Assembly (NCBI GenBank): GCA_018380885.1
Contig: JAGZSY010000018.1
Location: 160,170-224,169, forward strand
Source: Enterocloster asparagiformis
GTDB taxonomy: Bacteria > Bacillota > Clostridia > Lachnospirales > Lachnospiraceae
DNA length: 64,000 bases
Direction of reading: 5' to 3'
A program made the translations under genes and the position numbers. The notes beneath the pieces were generated by a model that worked only from the letters and a program-made list of their open reading frames with translations, was not told the DNA's origin and did no database searches. Each line of letters opens with the position of its first letter. The first letter of the stretch is position 1. This document shows positions 56,020 through 63,696 of this stretch, one piece after another.

Positions 56020-56334
56020 ATGAGATCGGGGATATTTGATTTCAGGAGCAAGGAAGAGAGGGAGCGTGACTACAAGGCGTTTTACAAGCGGGTATTTCCC
56101 GGCGGAGAGGCGCAGAAGGACCGGGTTACCAAGCTGCTTGAGGAGCGCCTGCCTGGGGAACAGATCACGTACCTTTTGATGTATTATATTACCTTAAAGG
56201 ACACCATGGCGCTGGACGATGAGCTGGATTTTTACGACGCTGCCGCCCGGGCCCAGCGGCAGCTGAACGTGATTAAGGTGACGCCCCAGATGCTGGAAAT
56301 CATCAGGGAGATTATGGCGCAGGAGGAGAATTAG
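56020..56334 (+). CDS. Small hypothetical protein, 104 aa
   Basis: A soluble, charged and helical protein (MRSGIFDFRSKEERERDYKAFYKRVFPGGEAQ...) with AAGGAGGAGAGG before the ATG. The repeated helices LLEERLPGEQITYLLMYYITLKD and LEIIREIMAQEEN look like a small bundle. I do not recognise the family. A GC-rich hairpin (55965-55992) separates it from the MFS gene. It is probably real given the strong ribosome-binding site; no function is proposed. Confidence 0.6.
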   Translation: MRSGIFDFRSKEERERDYKAFYKRVFPGGEAQKDRVTKLLEERLPGEQITYLLMYYITLKDTMALDDELDFYDAAARAQRQLNVIKVTPQMLEIIREIMAQEEN

Positions 56335-56495
56335 CGTTTGATCCGTAAGGTAACGCCGTCGCGTCGCTGTCTGTTTTGCCGTCTGCCGCGTTGGCGGCGG
56401 GCTGCGGAGGAATCCCGCCGCGTTTTGCCGTCTCCCTGCAGGCTGCAAATGATGGGAACTATCGCGGCTTAAACCGGCGGGGAAGGGGGAACGGT

Positions 56496-58316
56496 ATGCA
56501 CAAACGAATGGCCGCGGTGATTCTGGCGGGCTTGTCCGCCTGCTGTCTCCTTGCGGGCTGCGCGAAGGTTGGGGAAAAAGGGACGGCGCAGGGGGAGGAA
56601 CCCCGGGAGAGCGGGATACATTTGGAGGAGGACGGGTACCTGGCGTCCAAGGCGCGGGAGAGCTGGTCGGAATTTTACCGTTCCTGCGAGACTCCGTGGG
56701 AGCGCGGGCTGTGGCAGGAGGCGGTTGAGGGGGTTAAGCCGTACCTGGCGGAGGGAGAGTTTTTGGCGCCCGACTGGATTGAGGCTGAGGATGAGGCCTT
56801 TCCGGATTCCGGGACTGCGGTGCTTAAGTGTACCAGGTGGGCGCCGGACGGCAATTTTTTGTCCTTTTGTCTGTGGATTGAGGTGGAGCCGGGCGGGACT
56901 CATACCTGCCATCACAACTATGTCAAGGAGCTTGCGGCCCAATATGCCGTCAGCGAGGGCCTGACGGTCAGGAATCGGGAGAATGAGCCGCCCTACGGGA
57001 CGAAGGAAACCGTTGCCGTCTATGGGGACAGCCTGTTGATCAGCTATGGGGAGTACCGCGACCTCCACAACTGCATGGAGGCGTTTGGGGAGGCCTGGCG
57101 GAAGCTGGGGGAGCATCAGGCGGAGCTGGGGATCGAACTGAGCCAGCAGGTGCGGTTTGCGGAGAGCGACAGGGAGACAAACCTGAATTATTTTGAAACG
57201 TATTATCCCCAGCATGAGATTGTGTTCTCGTCGTACTCCCAGGAGGCGCTGAGGGAGCTGGAGGAGCAGGTGGGGCGGGAGCAGCTGGCGTTTATGAAAC
57301 AGTGGGAGCCGGAGCGCTATGAGGCCGTTCAAAAGGGCACGTATCTGGCCAGGTCGGATTATGTGAAGCCGTACCGGATTCCAAAGTATACAATGTGCAC
57401 AGTGTACTCCGGGCCCGGCGGCTGGTCCTTCCCCTATCGGGAAACGTACGTGGACAGCGTCAGGGAGCGCGATTCCCGGTATGAGGAATACCGGCGGCAG
57501 GTGGTGGAGAGCGGCGGAGCGCCAAATGAGCTGGAGTCGGAGCAGTGGCCTGTTTACAGCTTTTTAAGCGAGGACTGGACGTGGGATGATCTGCCTGGAA
57601 GGCCGTCACGCGGGGGCGGCTGGGTGGTCAACAGCAATATGTTCACCTTTTGGTTTCCCAAGGATTATTATTACTGCTACCACGACGAGGCGGCCATGGA
57701 CATGGTGATTCCAGATACAGAGACAAAGCCGTACCATCCGCGCTCCTGGACCTGGGATATGGAGATTCCGGAGAACCGGGCCGGGGACCTGGGGCGCTTC
57801 TACCTGCTGATGTTTAAACAGGAGGGGGAGGGAGAGTTCGACCTTGCCCGCTGGCTGGAGACGGAGCGGGTGAAGGAACGTTTGGAACCGCTGCTTTTGC
57901 AGGAACCGTCCTGGGGTGAGCGGGGGATGTTTGAGAGCCGTTACCACCGGTTTCAGTGGGCGCTGGGGGAGACGCAGCTGCGCAATGTGGCTGTTTATAT
58001 GCCGGAGATGCGGGAGGGAGAGCGATTCGTCTATTTGCTGGTGTTTGAGGGGTTTAAGGACAGCGAATCGGATCGTGATCTTTATAAAAGACGGGAGCAG
58101 ATGGTCGGAAGCTTTGCGGTCCTTCCTTATTGGCATGAGTGCGTGGAGGGGGATACGCTGGAAGGGATTTCCAGACGTTATGCGGGGAGTAATGCGTTTG
58201 TGCGGGAGATTTGCGAGGACCCGCTGAATGAGATTAGGAATCCGGATTTGATTGAGGTGGGGAGAAGGGTTGAGATTCCGATGCATGTGTTGGGGGGATG
58301 GGGGAGCGCGAAGTGA
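56496..58316 (+). CDS. LysM-domain lipoprotein of unknown function
   Basis: The 606-residue product starts at MHKRMAAVILAGLSA after GGAAGGGGG. A lipobox LLAGC (Cys22) predicts membrane anchoring outside the cell. A large unrecognised region follows, rich in Trp, Tyr and Glu, with YSFLSEDWTWDDL and FWFPKDYYYCYHDEAAMD. The C-terminus CVEGDTLEGISRRYAGSNAFVREIC...VGRRVEIPM (about 550-600) is a LysM peptidoglycan-binding module. It may therefore bridge membrane and wall. The preceding 160 bases contain no other gene. Confidence 0.8.
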   Translation: MHKRMAAVILAGLSACCLLAGCAKVGEKGTAQGEEPRESGIHLEEDGYLASKARESWSEFYRSCETPWERGLWQEAVEGVKPYLAEGEFLAPDWIEAEDEAFPDSGTAVLKCTRWAPDGNFLSFCLWIEVEPGGTHTCHHNYVKELAAQYAVSEGLTVRNRENEPPYGTKETVAVYGDSLLISYGEYRDLHNCMEAFGEAWRKLGEHQAELGIELSQQVRFAESDRETNLNYFETYYPQHEIVFSSYSQEALRELEEQVGREQLAFMKQWEPERYEAVQKGTYLARSDYVKPYRIPKYTMCTVYSGPGGWSFPYRETYVDSVRERDSRYEEYRRQVVESGGAPNELESEQWPVYSFLSEDWTWDDLPGRPSRGGGWVVNSNMFTFWFPKDYYYCYHDEAAMDMVIPDTETKPYHPRSWTWDMEIPENRAGDLGRFYLLMFKQEGEGEFDLARWLETERVKERLEPLLLQEPSWGERGMFESRYHRFQWALGETQLRNVAVYMPEMREGERFVYLLVFEGFKDSESDRDLYKRREQMVGSFAVLPYWHECVEGDTLEGISRRYAGSNAFVREICEDPLNEIRNPDLIEVGRRVEIPMHVLGGWGSAK

Positions 58317-58332
58317 TTAGATGCATCCGTTC

Positions 58333-58581
58333 GTGAGAGCCAGGCGCCGCGGGAGGCGCAGGGGCTGGGTTGCGGACCGCGTAATCCTAAGGCCCTGGCG
58401 GCGCAAAATGGGAGGCATCGAGGACAAACGCAGAGAATTTCTGATGAAATTCTCTGCTGAGATCCTCTCGAAAGCTTGCTTTGAGGCAAGCTTTCGTCCT
58501 CCCATTTTGCACCGCCAGAACCTAAGGATTACTGCGGTCCTCCACCACGCCCCTGCGCCTCCCGCGGCGCCTGGCTCTCAC
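58333..58581. repeat. 249-bp cloverleaf-like inverted repeat element
   Basis: An 83-base left arm (58333-58415) and an 84-base right arm (58498-58581) are inverted copies. The outer 33 bases are identical and the rest differs by a few changes. The central 82 bases contain two further perfect stems: GCAGAGAATTTC/GAAATTCTCTGC (58430-58457) and CGAAAGCTTGC/GCAAGCTTTCG (58469-58496). No credible reading frame or target duplication is seen. It could be a non-autonomous mobile repeat or a large structured RNA gene. Confidence 0.85.
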
Positions 58582-58658
58582 CCGCTGGGGATCGATAGAG
58601 AGGGGGCGGGACGCTGGCGCTTCTGTTTGGTGGGGGAGGGGAGTTTGGGGCAATAAAA

Positions 58659-58688
58659 AACCTGTAAGCTTGTGCTTACAGGTTTTTT
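58659..58688. terminator. Bidirectional terminator, probably original end of the tRNA-Arg transcript
   Basis: AACCTGTAAGC and GCTTACAGGTT form a strong stem with A and T runs on both sides. On the minus strand it follows the tRNA 3' end within a few bases. Confidence 0.85.
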
Positions 58689-58690
58689 CG

Positions 58691-58732
58691 CGCGCCAGAG
58701 AAGATTCGAACTCCCGACACTACGGTCCGTAG
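58691..58732 (-). tRNA. 3' half of tRNA-Arg(ACG): attachment site of the integrated element
   Basis: Read on the minus strand, 58732-58691 gives a tRNA from the anticodon loop CTACGGA (anticodon ACG) through stem strand CCGTA and variable region GTGTC. The T arm follows (GGGAG, loop TTCGAAT, CTTCT), then acceptor strand CTGGCGC and discriminator G. Upstream of the loop the sequence does not form the 5' half. This is the typical leftover of integration into a tRNA 3' end. The intact tRNA should lie at the far end of the element, to the right of the window. Confidence 0.8.
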
Positions 58733-58869
58733 TTCCCGTATTTTTTATTTATATCATTCGGTGAGTTTTATAAAATCTGAAAAAGCTCGATTTTAAGCGG
58801 GTTTGCAGGCTTTTTGCATTTTGTAAATTTTGCCCAATTATATGTTTTTTGCCACTATTTTTAAATTCT

Positions 58870-58890
58870 GTCCATAAATAGTCCATAAAT
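58870..58890. repeat. Direct repeats near attL, possible recombinase arm sites
   Basis: GTCCATAAAT occurs at 58870-58879 and 58881-58890, between the attachment site and the recombinase stop codon. Short direct repeats here are typical of arm-type integrase sites. The 160 bases from 58733 hold no gene. Confidence 0.45.
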
Positions 58891-58899
58891 TTTTCTGAT

Positions 58900-60291
58900 T
58901 TATCTCCCATATAAAGCCTGTGCAATCATATCGGATGCGTGTTGATCTGCCTTCTGTAGGACGTGTCCGTATATGTCAGTCGTGGTACTGGTTTGGTTAT
59001 GCCCCAGTCGCGCTGCAACGGTCACAATATCTATTCCAGAGTATAATAGGATACTGGCCTGCGAATGTCGGAATTTATGAGGATATATATGGGGTAGTCC
59101 TTCCGCGGTCTCAAATTTTTTGGTCCAGATATTCAGGCTGTTGGGATCCATTACGGTGCCATTTTCTTGGATGAATAGATAACCCTCTTTATTATAAGCC
59201 GGATTTTCAATATATGCCAGTTCGTTCTCCTGATAATTCTTATATGCTTTTAACAACGAGGCCATTTCATCTGATATATGGATAGTGCGTGAGCGACGTC
59301 CCTTGGGCGTGTCTGCAAATAGTCCGAGATTTTTGACACGCTGGATATTGCGATTTATTAAAATCTCATTCCGTTCAAAGGAGATTGCAGACCAGCGGAT
59401 TCCGAAAAGTTCCCCGCGTCTAATTCCAGTGTCAGCCAGTAGACATATCATGACCCGGTATTTCATGGGGTATTTCTCTAAGGCTTGCCGGATTTGGATG
59501 ATCTCGTTGATCTCAAAGAATTCGGCCTCCTTGTGGATGACAGTCGGCGCCGTTGCAGCGGAGGCAGCATTGGAGGCCAACTGCTCCTTTGTACGCGCCA
59601 TTTCCAGCACAGAATGTAGAAAAGTATGATAATGGTGGATTGTTTTAGCGGAAAGACCATTTTCTCCTCCAGGAGAAACAATATCAAATAAATCTGAAAG
59701 CTCTTTTCCGAGAACAGCGGATAGTTTCCGGGCGGTCTCGATATTCAGGTTATGCTTTTTTATTGCGAGGGTGACTGTATTGGGACAGATTCCAGCGGCC
59801 TCGGCCAAAGCTTTGTTCGTTAATTTCTGTCGATTACGTTCAGCAAGCAGTTGGTCTTTGGCCACGGCTTTGGCATCCTTGCGCGATTCAGGTTTTTGTA
59901 GCTTGATATAGAAGTCGTCGAGATGCTTTGGTTTGAGTTTGTCTAATCGGATAAAACCTATCTCTGTATCAATTCTGTCCATGAGAGATTCGTAGAAGGC
60001 AACTGATTTTTTCTTGTTTCCGCTTTTAAGTTCAATGTAGCGCCGACAGTATTCGGACAATGTGCTGGTGTCAGCAGATACCCTGCCGGCCTTGCACTGG
60101 GCTTCAAACTCGCCCATAGCTTTTTCCAGAGCCTTTTTGATGGCCTTCTCAGATTTGTATGTCTCCGGGACTTTCCAACTCGTTGTGTACGGTTTGAGCT
60201 TTTTGCCGGAGTTGTCCCGGCCTCGGAATACCTGGATCTGATAAGAGACGATCCGGCCGTCTTTGTCTTTGTAGGGTACGGCAGTTGCCAT
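58900..60291 (-). CDS. Tyrosine recombinase (integrase) with an inserted helix-turn-helix
   Basis: The 463-residue integrase has an N-terminal arm-binding domain (VPYKDKDGRIVSYQIQVFRGRD) and a core-binding domain split by a Xre-like segment (NRQKLTNKALAEAAGICPNTVTLAIKKHNL, about 150-185). A catalytic domain follows with the Arg in TGIRRGELFGIRW (about 290), HKFRHSQAS (about 415), LGHNQTSTTTDIYGHV with His and the nucleophile Tyr (about 442). AAAGGAGG precedes the ATG. It sits next to the attachment site and should integrate and excise the element at tRNA-Arg. Confidence 0.95.
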   Translation of the reverse strand: MATAVPYKDKDGRIVSYQIQVFRGRDNSGKKLKPYTTSWKVPETYKSEKAIKKALEKAMGEFEAQCKAGRVSADTSTLSEYCRRYIELKSGNKKKSVAFYESLMDRIDTEIGFIRLDKLKPKHLDDFYIKLQKPESRKDAKAVAKDQLLAERNRQKLTNKALAEAAGICPNTVTLAIKKHNLNIETARKLSAVLGKELSDLFDIVSPGGENGLSAKTIHHYHTFLHSVLEMARTKEQLASNAASAATAPTVIHKEAEFFEINEIIQIRQALEKYPMKYRVMICLLADTGIRRGELFGIRWSAISFERNEILINRNIQRVKNLGLFADTPKGRRSRTIHISDEMASLLKAYKNYQENELAYIENPAYNKEGYLFIQENGTVMDPNSLNIWTKKFETAEGLPHIYPHKFRHSQASILLYSGIDIVTVAARLGHNQTSTTTDIYGHVLQKADQHASDMIAQALYGR

Positions 60292-60422
60292 ACTACCATT
60301 CCTCCTTTGATTTTGGGTATAAAAAATACGCCCTTGCCAGGACGTAGCAGGAATGATATAATTTGGGTGTGAAGCAGATTATATCTTCCCTGGGATGACC
60401 TGGTAAGAGAAAATCTATGTGA

Positions 60423-60456
60423 AAAGCCGTTCCTGGTTGCCGCCAGGGGCGGTTTT
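60423..60456 (-). terminator. Terminator of the minus-strand regulatory operon
   Basis: On the minus strand CCGCCCCTGGCGG...CCAGGAACGGC folds into a stem followed by TTTTC, just after the PH-domain gene. The 130 bases between here and the integrase start hold AT-rich promoter-like sequence for the integrase. Confidence 0.65.
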
Positions 60457-60460
60457 TTGC

Positions 60461-60904
60461 TTATGCGTTCAATTTCATGCAATTCTCATACGCCAGTCCC
60501 TGTAATAATTTATAAAGAGCCTGTACGTTGTACTTTTTGGGGAATTCCAGCTTATGTGCTACATACTCAACTGAATGCGCCTTGAGATATGGCGTTTTGA
60601 TGTATGTAAAAGTAAGTTCGCTATCGTCAAATCCAAAGCCGGATGTTTCCATCTTTACACTAACAACGGAATTCAGGTTGATTGACTCAACGCTCATTTT
60701 TGTGCCAGTAGCTCCTTGTTTATCGAAAAAGATGATGCGCTTGTCAGTAAAAATCAAGACATCTCTCACGAGCTTAAATCCCACTTGAATCTGTTCATCA
60801 TCAATCAGATAAGAGCTATACTCTTTCATTAAATCATCTGTTGATACCTCGCTGTAATTTGCGGCTAAACCGCCCTGCAGAATGTTTTTCATGCCGAATG
60901 CCAT
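60461..60904 (-). CDS. Bacterial PH-domain protein
   Basis: This 147-residue protein starts at MAFGMKNILQGG after AGGAGGAAGAATT. Beta strands LIDDEQIQVGFKLVRDVLIFTDKRIIFFDKQGATGTKMSVESINLNSVVSVKMET match the bacterial PH (YvbH/DUF304-like) fold, with the typical FTDKRIIFFD signature. Such domains are common in phage and ICE regulatory regions; their ligand is mostly unknown. It is the last gene of the minus-strand operon with the ImmA and Xre genes. Confidence 0.8.
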   Translation of the reverse strand: MAFGMKNILQGGLAANYSEVSTDDLMKEYSSYLIDDEQIQVGFKLVRDVLIFTDKRIIFFDKQGATGTKMSVESINLNSVVSVKMETSGFGFDDSELTFTYIKTPYLKAHSVEYVAHKLEFPKKYNVQALYKLLQGLAYENCMKLNA

Positions 60905-60954
60905 AATTCTTCCTCCTAAAAGTAATATTTTTAAAAGCAACAGGCTATTTAAAA

Positions 60955-61626
60955 TCAAAAACTATAACGATACATCAGGTATTCATTGATGGGAGTGCCA
61001 TGAATGGAAGCTTTTCGTTGTTCATAAAAAGAATTTTTCAAGTAGGTAAGTAGCCTTTTATCTGTAATCCCTTGATCATCCGATACGAACGATTGTTTCG
61101 GACAGAGTAAAGTTTGGGTGTACTTTTTATCAAATTTCTGCGCCAATAATATTTCCGGAGAAGTTGGCTGGATAGCTGCATAATAGGAATGATGAAACCA
61201 TCGCTGGTAGTCTGCAAGTGCTCGGTTAGCCGCCGCATAAGATAGACCGAAGGTTTCATGTATTTGATCGGCGTTTCGATAGCCACCTCGATGAATCATG
61301 ATTCGCGGGGCCAGAAAATGACTGGCAAAGCAATCACAATAATCTTCCGATTCGGTTTCTAAGAATATATGTCCCAGTTCATGCGCGATTGAAAATTTGA
61401 TACGTCCTGGATGAGCATTCTCCTCATAATATAGTGTATCATCGATCAGGCAGGCATCGCCACTTAACTTCTGGCATGCCGCCTTTTTCTTTTGGGAAAG
61501 TTCGGAATAGCCTATGATTTGATAGCCATATTTGCGAACTACTTCAAAGCAGTCAATGGGAAATTCTACTATCCCGCAATCTGTATAGATCATGTAGATG
61601 ATTTCATACAGTCGTTCAAAATTCAT
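60955..61626 (-). CDS. ImmA/IrrE-family metallopeptidase
   Basis: The 223-residue protein carries the zinc motif FSIAHELGHIFL (about 79-90) and EDYCDCFASHFLAPR, the third ligand region. ImmA-type proteases cleave the neighbouring phage/ICE repressor after DNA damage and so induce excision. It follows the Xre repressor by 4 bases in the same operon, as in ICEBs1-type modules. The repressor at 61631 is its probable substrate. The C-terminus (RKASIHGTPINEYLMYRYSF) is element-specific. Confidence 0.92.
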   Translation of the reverse strand: MNFERLYEIIYMIYTDCGIVEFPIDCFEVVRKYGYQIIGYSELSQKKKAACQKLSGDACLIDDTLYYEENAHPGRIKFSIAHELGHIFLETESEDYCDCFASHFLAPRIMIHRGGYRNADQIHETFGLSYAAANRALADYQRWFHHSYYAAIQPTSPEILLAQKFDKKYTQTLLCPKQSFVSDDQGITDKRLLTYLKNSFYEQRKASIHGTPINEYLMYRYSF

Positions 61627-61630
61627 TTAA

Positions 61631-61957
61631 TTATTCCTCGTCGTCATCTGATAATATGATACGAGCAAGTCTCATTTTTTCTTCTTGGGAGAGGTTTTTG
61701 CGGCTTCTGGTGTAGACAGTAAGGACATCCTTATAAGCGGGTTCGATCTTAACGCCTTTAGACATCTCATCCAATTCTTCAACTGTAATCCCAAGAGCTT
61801 TACACATGACTATAACGTTATTAACGTTGGCCTTGCCGGCTCCATTTTTAAGGATTGTATATACCGTTGAATACGGAAGGCCGCATTTTTCGGAAAAGGA
61901 GCGAGCATTCATACCTTGTTCTTTGATAAGCCGTTCTAAAACCTTCGCTTTTTCCAT
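61631..61957 (-). CDS. Xre-family repressor of the element
   Basis: This 108-residue regulator starts at MEKAKVLERLIKEQG after GAGAGGTACGAACC. Its helix-turn-helix is MNARSFSEKCGLPYSTVYTILKNG (about 16-39), followed by LGITVEELDEMSKG and a short C-terminal tail likely contacted by ImmA. It is divergent from the Cro-like gene at 62160. The three repeated sites at 62021-62112 are its expected operators. It probably holds the element in the integrated state. Confidence 0.9.
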   Translation of the reverse strand: MEKAKVLERLIKEQGMNARSFSEKCGLPYSTVYTILKNGAGKANVNNVIVMCKALGITVEELDEMSKGVKIEPAYKDVLTVYTRSRKNLSQEEKMRLARIILSDDDEE

Positions 61958-62020
61958 GGTTCGTACCTCTCTTTTATGATACCTCAATTATATATGATAA
62001 AACATAAAAAGTAAACAAAA

Positions 62021-62112
62021 ATATTTGGAAATCCGTATAATTTTAAAAATGAGAATAAAAATATTTGGAAATCCGTATATTTTTGCTTGACAATAAACGA
62101 ATATCCAAATAT
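62021..62112. promoter_or_regulatory. Three operator sites in the divergent control region
   Basis: ATATTTGGAAATCCGTAT occurs exactly at 62021-62038 and 62061-62078 (40 bp apart). A third, inverted and diverged copy (CGAATATCCAAATAT, 62098-62112) lies in the plus-strand promoter spacer. This is the layout of a lysogeny-type switch. Confidence 0.8.
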
Positions 62113-62115
62113 AAT
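62087..62115 (+). promoter_or_regulatory. Consensus promoter of the Cro-like gene
   Basis: TTGACA (62087-62092), 17 bases, TATAAT (62110-62115): a perfect sigma-A promoter with an operator in its spacer, so it should be strong and tightly repressed. Confidence 0.93.
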
Positions 62116-62159
62116 ACGGGTATAAAGTTTGAAAGTCCAAACATGAAAGGAGGATATCA

Positions 62160-62375
62160 ATGTACAATAATTTGCTTAAGGCAATGAAGGATAAGAAAGT
62201 AACCTTCACGCAAATTGCAGAATTACTTCATTGTCAGCTGAATACGGTGTCGGATAAGGCAGATGGAACTGTCAAGAGTGGGTTTTCTATTGACGAAGCT
62301 TTGCTTATCAAAAAAGTATTTTTCCCGGAATACGACATCGTATATCTTTTTGAAAGAGAGGTTAATGCAGCGTAA
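62160..62375 (+). CDS. Cro-like small DNA-binding protein
   Basis: The 71-residue protein has a helix-turn-helix (VTFTQIAELLHCQLNTVSDKADG, about 14-36) and FSIDEALLIKKVFFPEYDIVYLFE, a phage Cro/antirepressor-like tail. AAAGGAGG precedes the ATG. As first gene rightwards from the operator-controlled promoter it should antagonise the Xre repressor. The N-terminal MYNNLLKAMKDKK is typical of these small regulators. Confidence 0.82.
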   Translation: MYNNLLKAMKDKKVTFTQIAELLHCQLNTVSDKADGTVKSGFSIDEALLIKKVFFPEYDIVYLFEREVNAA

Positions 62376-62457
62376 AAACAAACACTTGTTCGATAGAATA
62401 ACTATACTACTATCGGGCAGAGGTGTCAATGGGAAGATGAGGAAAGGAAGGTGAGAC

Positions 62458-62658
62458 ATGATGGATGCAAAGAAGCATGTAGCGGAAGGCGAACGACTGA
62501 ATCAGGCATTGAATGGCAAACTGGAAGAATTGTCAGAATCTATGAAAAAATTGCTTCTGAAATACAATCTGGATTCAATGCCCGAAGTAGCATCTGACGC
62601 ATTCCGGTATGTACTTGAAGAATTACACCTTGAGCGGTTTAATCCGCCAACGTGTTAA
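62458..62658 (+). CDS. Small element protein, 66 aa, unrecognised
   Basis: MMDAKKHVAEGERLNQALNGKLEELSESMKKLLLKYNLDSM... is a charged, helical, probably coiled-coil protein. AAGGAAGGTGAGAC precedes the ATG pair at 62458/62461. It is transcribed rightwards after the Cro-like gene and its 3' end overlaps the convergent zinc-ribbon gene by 20 bases. No family is recognised; small regulators of this kind are common in element control regions. Confidence 0.6.
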   Translation: MMDAKKHVAEGERLNQALNGKLEELSESMKKLLLKYNLDSMPEVASDAFRYVLEELHLERFNPPTC

Positions 62659-62890
62659 TCGTTATAGCCGGAACTAACATTTGAGGTTCGTTGCGCTCGG
62701 AGTGCCATTTTAAAATGTGATAATTAAAATCGGCTAATTCAGCCATGGCGGACCGTAAAGACTTCCAAGACTCAACATCCATAACTGCTTTGCACTGTGG
62801 ACAAACGGGTGGTTCTTCTAAGGAACTTTTTTGAAAGTCTGCGCTGAACATACATCCGCACGAACAAGCTATCGTAGCTCTAGGGTACAT
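62639..62890 (-). CDS. Small zinc-ribbon-like element protein
   Basis: Starting at MYPRATIACSCGCMFSAD, the 83-residue product has CSCGC and CPQC (about 9-13 and 36-39) arranged as a zinc ribbon, followed by a helical region. AAAGG lies 11 bases before the ATG. It is driven by the minus-strand promoter in the repeated module at 62911-62975. Homologous small zinc-ribbon proteins occur in phages, but the function is unknown. Confidence 0.6.
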   Translation of the reverse strand: MYPRATIACSCGCMFSADFQKSSLEEPPVCPQCKAVMDVESWKSLRSAMAELADFNYHILKWHSERNEPQMLVPAITINTLAD

Positions 62891-62910
62891 TATTTTATTT
62901 ACCTTTCTTA

Positions 62911-62975
62911 TATACTCGGCCGGGCGTGGCCTGTAAGTACAGTATAGGACAGGGAAACGAAAAAGGCAACTATCG
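62911..62975. repeat. Direct repeat promoter module, copy 1
   Basis: This 65-base block is repeated at 63561-63625; the last 46 bases are identical and the first ten also match. On the minus strand it contains TTGCCT (62969-62964), 17 bases, TATACT (62946-62941), a good promoter for the zinc-ribbon gene. Confidence 0.85.
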
Positions 62976-63009
62976 GGTAGGTGTGTCAATGGGAAAAGGA
63001 GGTGAGAAG

Positions 63010-63264
63010 ATGCGGTTTACAGTGAAAGAATGGCTGGATATGCAAAGGAATACGGTGAGAGTATGTGCTGGGCCAGAAAACATGGTACCGAAAGTTATTT
63101 TTGTAGGTACCATGACAGAAGATGGAACTATAGAAGCACGCATGAAGCTGGTGACAGCTATAGAATGGGAAAATTTTGAAACAGTTTGGAGAAGAATAAG
63201 CGGAGCAAATTGTCTCGATAAAGGCAAGTCACTCCGCCAAACGCCTCAATTTTTCTTGATTTGA
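63010..63264 (+). CDS. Small element protein, 84 aa
   Basis: Starting at MRFTVKEWLDMQRN after AAAAGGAGGTGAGAAG, the product has beta-rich sequence (PKVIFVGTMTEDGTIEARMKLVTAIEWENF) and no cysteine pairs or membrane segment. I do not recognise the family. It lies right of repeat module 1 and converges on the gene at 63246, overlapping it by 19 bases. Confidence 0.6.
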   Translation: MRFTVKEWLDMQRNTVRVCAGPENMVPKVIFVGTMTEDGTIEARMKLVTAIEWENFETVWRRISGANCLDKGKSLRQTPQFFLI

Positions 63265-63542
63265 CGTTGATATGCGGTTTCAGTCATATCTTCCCATGAT
63301 TCGAATTCTGAATGCATACTAATGGATTCATCAAAATATCCACTATCCAGTTTATCTAAATCGTCTTGGGAAGTTATATCGCAGCCTATAGCTTCGCAAA
63401 AATCAACGAAAGTATTGTGTTTAGTGAAATCTTGCATGAATGAATCGGGAAAAACATCGAAAATGCTTCCAGATGATATGTATTCCAAGCGTTTTTCGAT
63501 ATCCCCGCAGTGGTCACCTATGGCAAGTTTGATTTTAACCAT
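63246..63542 (-). CDS. Small acidic element protein, 98 aa
   Basis: An acidic protein (MVKIKLAIGDHCGDIEKRLEYISSGSIFDVFP...) with many Asp, Glu and Ser residues and no recognisable domain. It is transcribed leftwards from the promoter in repeat module 2. The C-terminus SEFESWEDMTETAYQRQIKKN overlaps the convergent gene. DNA-mimic or anti-restriction functions are known for small acidic phage proteins, but nothing here proves that. Confidence 0.55.
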   Translation of the reverse strand: MVKIKLAIGDHCGDIEKRLEYISSGSIFDVFPDSFMQDFTKHNTFVDFCEAIGCDITSQDDLDKLDSGYFDESISMHSEFESWEDMTETAYQRQIKKN

Positions 63543-63560
63543 GTGAGTTCTCCTTCCATT

Positions 63561-63625
63561 TATACTCGGCGCTGCAACGCCTGTAAGTACAGTATAGGAC
63601 AGGGAAACGAAAAAGGCAACTATCG
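63561..63625. repeat. Direct repeat promoter module, copy 2
   Basis: Second copy of the 62911-62975 block, 650 bases away. Minus-strand TTGCCT (63619-63614), 17 bases, TATACT (63596-63591) is identical to copy 1 and should drive the acidic-protein gene. Confidence 0.85.
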
Positions 63626-63696
63626 AGCAGGGGCGTTAATGATGAGGGGTGGAAGCAGTGGGAAAATACTACAGATAAGAAAGGAGTGAGGGCAGC

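Noticed and set aside
58321..58656. Open frames inside the 249-bp inverted repeat
   Set aside because: They are products of palindromic GC-rich sequence on both strands, with no ribosome-binding site or recognisable protein.
58659..58735. Complete tRNA gene
   Set aside because: Only the 3' half from the anticodon loop onward is present; the 5' half, D arm and acceptor partner are absent.
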